Below are positions 60,793 to 64,000 of a stretch of 64,000 nt of DNA, in pieces. A program made the translations under genes and the position numbers. Source of the stretch: Bog-473 sp963836605 (GTDB lineage Bacteria; Actinomycetota; Acidimicrobiia; Acidimicrobiales; RAAP-2); NCBI GenBank assembly GCA_963836605.1, contig CAWIKB010000009.1, forward strand, positions 434,001 to 498,000, given 5' to 3'. Position 1 is the first letter of the stretch, and each line of letters begins with the position of its first letter. Below the pieces are notes generated by a model. That model did not search any database, had not been told where the DNA came from, and saw only the letters and a program-made list of their open reading frames with translations.

Positions 60793-61476
60793 TCAGGGCA
60801 CCAGCTTGTAGCCCATGCCCCTCACGGTGAGTATGTGCCGGGGCAGCGTGGGATCGGGCTCCACTTTGGTGCGCAATCGTCGGATGTGCACGTCGACCAG
60901 GCGTCCGTCGCCGAAGTAGTCGTAGCCCCACACCCGATCCAGAAGCTGCTCGCGGCTCAGCACCTTGTTGGGGCTGGCCGCCAATTCGCAGAGCAGCCGG
61001 AACTCGGTCCGGGTGCAGTGCACTTCCTCGCCGTCGAGGTGGCGCAGGACGCCCTGCTCGGGGAGGAGTTGGAGCGTGCCGAAGGTCAGCGCGCCAGGAT
61101 CCTCCTCGGGCGGACGGGCCCGCCGCAGCAAGGCGCGGATGCGGGCGGCCAGCTCCTTGGCCACGAAGGGCTTGGTCACGTAGTCGTCGGCCCCGGCCTC
61201 GAGGCCGGCCACCACGTCGTGGGTGTCGGCCCGTGCCGTCACGATGATGATGGGCACGGCGCTCTGGCGTCGCAGCGACCGGCAGCATTCGAAGCCGTCC
61301 ATGCCGGGCAGCATGAGGTCGATCAACGCCACATCGGTCGGCGCGTCGGCGAAGATGTCCAGCGCCTCCTCCCCACTGGCCACGTCGTTGACGTCGTAGC
61401 CCTCGCCCTCGAGAGCGAGCCGCATGGACGAGCGGATCCGCTCGTCGTCCTCGACGACCAGAATGCGCCCGCTCAT
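60793..61476 (-). CDS. mtrA: MtrA-like OmpR-family response regulator
   Basis: 227 residues. Receiver domain with acidic pair VVEDDERI near 7, phospho-acceptor Asp in ALIDLMLPGMDGF near 53, and KPF near 102. C-terminal winged helix has RTEFRLLCELAASPNKVLSR near 155 and DVHIRRLRTKVEPDP near 195. It is one base upstream of the mtrB start, so translationally coupled. MtrA controls cell division and wall genes in relatives. Targets in this organism are unknown. Confidence 0.9.
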   Translation of the reverse strand: MSGRILVVEDDERIRSSMRLALEGEGYDVNDVASGEEALDIFADAPTDVALIDLMLPGMDGFECCRSLRRQSAVPIIIVTARADTHDVVAGLEAGADDYVTKPFVAKELAARIRALLRRARPPEEDPGALTFGTLQLLPEQGVLRHLDGEEVHCTRTEFRLLCELAASPNKVLSREQLLDRVWGYDYFGDGRLVDVHIRRLRTKVEPDPTLPRHILTVRGMGYKLVP

Positions 61477-61501
61477 GCAGCCTCAGCCATGCAGCCTCTG
61501 C

Positions 61502-63169
61502 TCAGCTGATCCAGATTTGGGTGGGCCAGATCGATCCACCGATCATGCCGTATGCCGCCGCACCCGATGGCGTCTTCGGGTTGTTGAAGTTCTGCACCTT
61601 GGGGTTGCCGACCACGGACCACACGGCCCGGTCGGTCCACAGGTAGGCCGCATCGACGCCTAGCCGCTGGTTGACGGTCTTGTAGGCCTGCTCCCGGACC
61701 GAAGGCTCGGTGCTGGTGCGTCCCTGGTTCAACGCCGCCTCGATCTTGGGGTCGCTGTTGCGGGCCATGTTGATGGAGATGCCCCCGGGCGCGCTGACCG
61801 TCGTCGTGCTCCAGAAGATGTAGTTGAGGTCCGGGTCCACCGAGCCGAACTGACGCCAGGTCAGCGCTTCGTACTTGCCGGCCAGGGCATTGTTGATGAT
61901 CTGGTTCTGCTCGACGATGGTGTTGGTCACCGTGAAGCCGACCTGCTGGAAGGCCTGCTGGAGGTACTCCTGCCCCCGGATGGCGGCCGAGGAGTTCGTC
62001 GTGCCCAGGGTGAACGAGACGGCGGATGACCCGCCGCTCTTCTTGATCTGCGACACCAGTTTCTTGGCCTGGCTCGGGTTGTAGGACGGGTAGGCCGTCT
62101 TGGAGTAGTAGGGCGACCCGGGCACGAAGAGGCCGTTGCTCACCGGCAGCACGTTCAGGTCGATGACCTTGGCGTACTGCGGCCGGTTGATGGCCATGGC
62201 GGCCGCCTGGCGGGCCATCGGGTTGCTGAACGGCTTGGCCTGCTGGTTCAGCTGCAGGCAGTTCATGTCCGGCTCCCCGGCCACGTGCGTGCTGTCGTCG
62301 ATGTAGGCGTACTGGTGGTTGCCCCGGAACTCGATGATCTGCTGGGGTGTGTCGGTGATCATCAGGTCGATGGTGCCTGATTTCAACGCCTCGGCCCGGG
62401 CCCCGCTGTCTGCGATTGGCTTGAAGGTGATGGACGACAGGTGTGGTAGTCCGGGCTGCCAGTAGTGCGGGTTGGCCGTGGCCGTGAAGTGGCTGTTGGG
62501 AATCCACTCCTTGAAGACGAAGGGACCGGTGCCGACCGGGTGGGACGTCCCGTTGGGATTGGTGAGCATCGATGGCGCCGCCACGTAGGCGATCTGGCCG
62601 CCGATGCCGCCGGCCAGCCAGAAGGGGAACGGCGCCCAGGGCGACTTGAGGGTCATGGTGACGGCGAGCGGCCCGGTCTGGGCGAAGTTGTCGAGGACCG
62701 GGGTGAGCACGATCCCGGTGAGGGCCGACTTGGATTGGGCCACCAGGTTGGTCAACAGCGCCGCTCCGTCGCACGGCGTGCCGTCGTGGAAGACCACGTT
62801 GGGTCGCAGCGTGATGACCCATGACGTGTAACTCGAGTTGGGGACGACGGACTCGGCCAGGTACGGCGCCCACCCGCCCGACGCGGTGATGATGGTCAGC
62901 GGGTCGAAGACGGTGCGGGCGTACATGACCCCGACCTCGTCGTAGCGCGCCGTGGTGGGGTCGAAGCCCCCCTCCTCGGCGTCCACGCCGAAGTTCAGCG
63001 TGCCGCCCTTCTTGGGCTTGGCGGTCGAGATGCCGTTGAGTCCCGGTCCGTTGGTGGTGGCCCCGGCGATGCCCCCGAGGTCAAGCCCGAGCGCGCTGGC
63101 GCCCGCGATGCCCGCCGCCGCGGCCGCCCCTCCGGCCAGCAGTGTGCGTCGATCGAATGTCGAGCCCAT
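61502..63169 (-). CDS. ABC transporter substrate-binding protein, peptide/nickel (SBP_bac_5) family, Tat-exported
   Basis: 555 residues. A twin-arginine signal, FDRRTLLAGG, with a hydrophobic AAAAAGIAGASALGL follows the start. The mature part has GGTLNFGVDAEEGGFDPTTA near 45 (SBP_5 opening), YLAESVVPNSSYTSWVITLR near 92, and FHDGTPCDGAALL. ATG at 63169 has GGGAG 7 bases upstream; an ATG at 63184 is in frame. No permease or ATPase gene is adjacent on the left, where mtrA lies. Divergent from a Xer recombinase. Confidence 0.9.
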   Translation of the reverse strand: MGSTFDRRTLLAGGAAAAAGIAGASALGLDLGGIAGATTNGPGLNGISTAKPKKGGTLNFGVDAEEGGFDPTTARYDEVGVMYARTVFDPLTIITASGGWAPYLAESVVPNSSYTSWVITLRPNVVFHDGTPCDGAALLTNLVAQSKSALTGIVLTPVLDNFAQTGPLAVTMTLKSPWAPFPFWLAGGIGGQIAYVAAPSMLTNPNGTSHPVGTGPFVFKEWIPNSHFTATANPHYWQPGLPHLSSITFKPIADSGARAEALKSGTIDLMITDTPQQIIEFRGNHQYAYIDDSTHVAGEPDMNCLQLNQQAKPFSNPMARQAAAMAINRPQYAKVIDLNVLPVSNGLFVPGSPYYSKTAYPSYNPSQAKKLVSQIKKSGGSSAVSFTLGTTNSSAAIRGQEYLQQAFQQVGFTVTNTIVEQNQIINNALAGKYEALTWRQFGSVDPDLNYIFWSTTTVSAPGGISINMARNSDPKIEAALNQGRTSTEPSVREQAYKTVNQRLGVDAAYLWTDRAVWSVVGNPKVQNFNNPKTPSGAAAYGMIGGSIWPTQIWIS

Positions 63170-63250
63170 CAAGTCTCCCTTCATGAACAACCGGACCCCC
63201 CATGGGTTCGTCGGTGACGTTAGTGCCCCGGGCAGCGATGATGCGGGCGG

Positions 63251-63256
63251 TACTGT
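63251..63256 (+). promoter_or_regulatory. -10 hexamer TACTGT, leaderless xer gene
   Basis: TACTGT lies 7 bases before GTG at 63264. Confidence 0.45.
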
Positions 63257-63263
63257 GGAAAAG

Positions 63264-64000
63264 GTGCCGGACGGATGGGACCTTTCCGCCTTCGACGATT
63301 GGCTCACGGGGCGATCACCTTCCACCCGTCGGGCCTACGCAAGCGATCTGCGCGCCTTCGCCGAATGGATGGGCCGCAGCGGGGTCACCGAGCCGTCGGC
63401 GGTGGACCGCCTGCATCTGCGCCGGTATCTGGCCTCCCTGGGGACGCGCCGGCTGGCCAGGGCCACCGTGGCCCGCAAGGCGGCGGCGCTGCGCTGCTAC
63501 TTCGCCTGGTCCCTCCGGCAGGGAAGCATCGACGCCGACCCGGCCCGGAGCCTGCGGGCCTCTTCGGGCGGCGGCCGCCTCCCCCGGGTGCTGTCGGGCG
63601 CTGAGATCGGCGCCCTGCTCGACCAGCCGACGGCTTCGGCGGTCGATCAGCGGGACCTGGCCGTGCTCGAGTTGCTCTATGCCGCCGGTCTCCGGGTCTC
63701 CGAGCTGTGCGGACTCGACCGCCGCGGGATCGACTTGGCCGGTCGCACGGTGACGGTGTTGGGCAAGGGCGGCAAGCAACGCCAGGTGCCGGTGCACCGG
63801 CGTTGCGCCGATGTGCTCGGGTCCTGGTTGGCGGACGGCCGCTCCGCCATGGCCACGCCCGAGAGCCCCCCCGAGGCGGCTTTCCTCAACCGGCGGGGAG
63901 CCCGCCTCGGACCCCGTGATGTCCGGCGCCTGCTCGACCGCCGGGCCTCGTCGCCCACCCACCCGCACGCCCTGCGCCACACCTACGCGACGCACCTGCT
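63264..64000 (+). CDS. Tyrosine recombinase XerC/XerD, partial
   Basis: Site-specific recombinase for chromosome dimer resolution, cut by the right edge; 245 residues visible. The N-terminal SAM-like domain (LTGRSPSTRRAYASDLRAFA near 14) and the catalytic domain with Arg in YAAGLRVSELCGLDRRG near 142, LGKGGKQRQVPV near 170 and HALRHTYATHL at the edge (HxxR box). The nucleophile Tyr is off the window. GTG at 63264 follows a -10 hexamer by 7 bases; GTG at 63255 is an alternative. Xer versus phage integrase is judged by size and motifs. Confidence 0.9.
   Translation, partial: MPDGWDLSAFDDWLTGRSPSTRRAYASDLRAFAEWMGRSGVTEPSAVDRLHLRRYLASLGTRRLARATVARKAAALRCYFAWSLRQGSIDADPARSLRASSGGGRLPRVLSGAEIGALLDQPTASAVDQRDLAVLELLYAAGLRVSELCGLDRRGIDLAGRTVTVLGKGGKQRQVPVHRRCADVLGSWLADGRSAMATPESPPEAAFLNRRGARLGPRDVRRLLDRRASSPTHPHALRHTYATHL

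Overview
The window is a 64 kb chromosomal piece of a high-GC actinobacterium, most likely from class Acidimicrobiia or a close relative. The evidence is gene content: a mycothiol-dependent MDMPI-type enzyme, an F420-type LLM oxidoreductase, an mtrA-mtrB-lpqB-like cluster, class II DAHP synthase, a polyprenol-phosphate mannosyltransferase, GTG and TTG starts, and secreted proteins built from actinobacterial repeat domains. No taxon marker such as 16S rRNA is present, so the class is an inference.

Layout. 1-4.3 kb: a sugar or polyol oxidation cluster (2-hydroxyacid dehydrogenase cut by the left edge, FGGY kinase, zinc alcohol dehydrogenase, SDR) and tRNA-His. 4.4-5.4 kb: a dolichol-phosphate-mannose synthase-like glycosyltransferase and tRNA-Arg(TCT). 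5.4-10.1 kb: a decayed accessory region behind tRNA-Arg, holding an IS481-type transposase remnant, a Na+/Ca2+ exchanger pseudogene, a MobF (TrwC) relaxase remnant and an RCC1-repeat protein broken by many frameshifts. 10.3-26.2 kb: secreted and accessory genes, including a MFS exporter, a LacI regulator with a 26-bp palindromic operator, a DUF3089 hydrolase, an orphan ParA with a zinc-ribbon partner, an MBL hydrolase, a large triple-repeat secreted protein, tRNA-Pro, a hydrolase-adenylate cyclase fusion and a D-aminoacylase-like amidohydrolase.

26.4-42.5 kb: conserved core. The order is tig-clpP-clpX-folC-ndk, then mreBCD-PBP2 (cell elongation), two radical-SAM family genes, RNase E/G, rplU and rpmA. 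42.5-47.9 kb: purine nucleoside phosphorylase, glyoxalase-fold protein, copper amine oxidase, a DtxR-family regulator with an altered metal site, and a methylthioadenosine deaminase-like amidohydrolase. 47.9-54.8 kb: a coupled run obgE-proB-proA-moxR-VWA-histidine phosphatase. 55.1-58.7 kb: aroG (class II) divergent from an LLM oxidoreductase, then nadD, a small membrane protein and rsfS. 58.7-61.5 kb: lpqB-like, mtrB and mtrA. 61.5-64 kb: a Tat-exported peptide-type solute-binding protein and a XerC/D recombinase cut by the right edge.

Two patterns cross the window. First, at least fifteen genes have a TANNNT hexamer 6-10 bases before the start codon and no Shine-Dalgarno, which is the signature of leaderless transcripts; I used it to choose several starts. 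Second, short tandem duplications of 16-27 bp recur at gene ends and starts. Two core genes (obgE and RNase E/G) show single frame breaks that are more likely sequence errors than real lesions, which tempers the reading of the pseudogenes at 5.4-10.1 kb.
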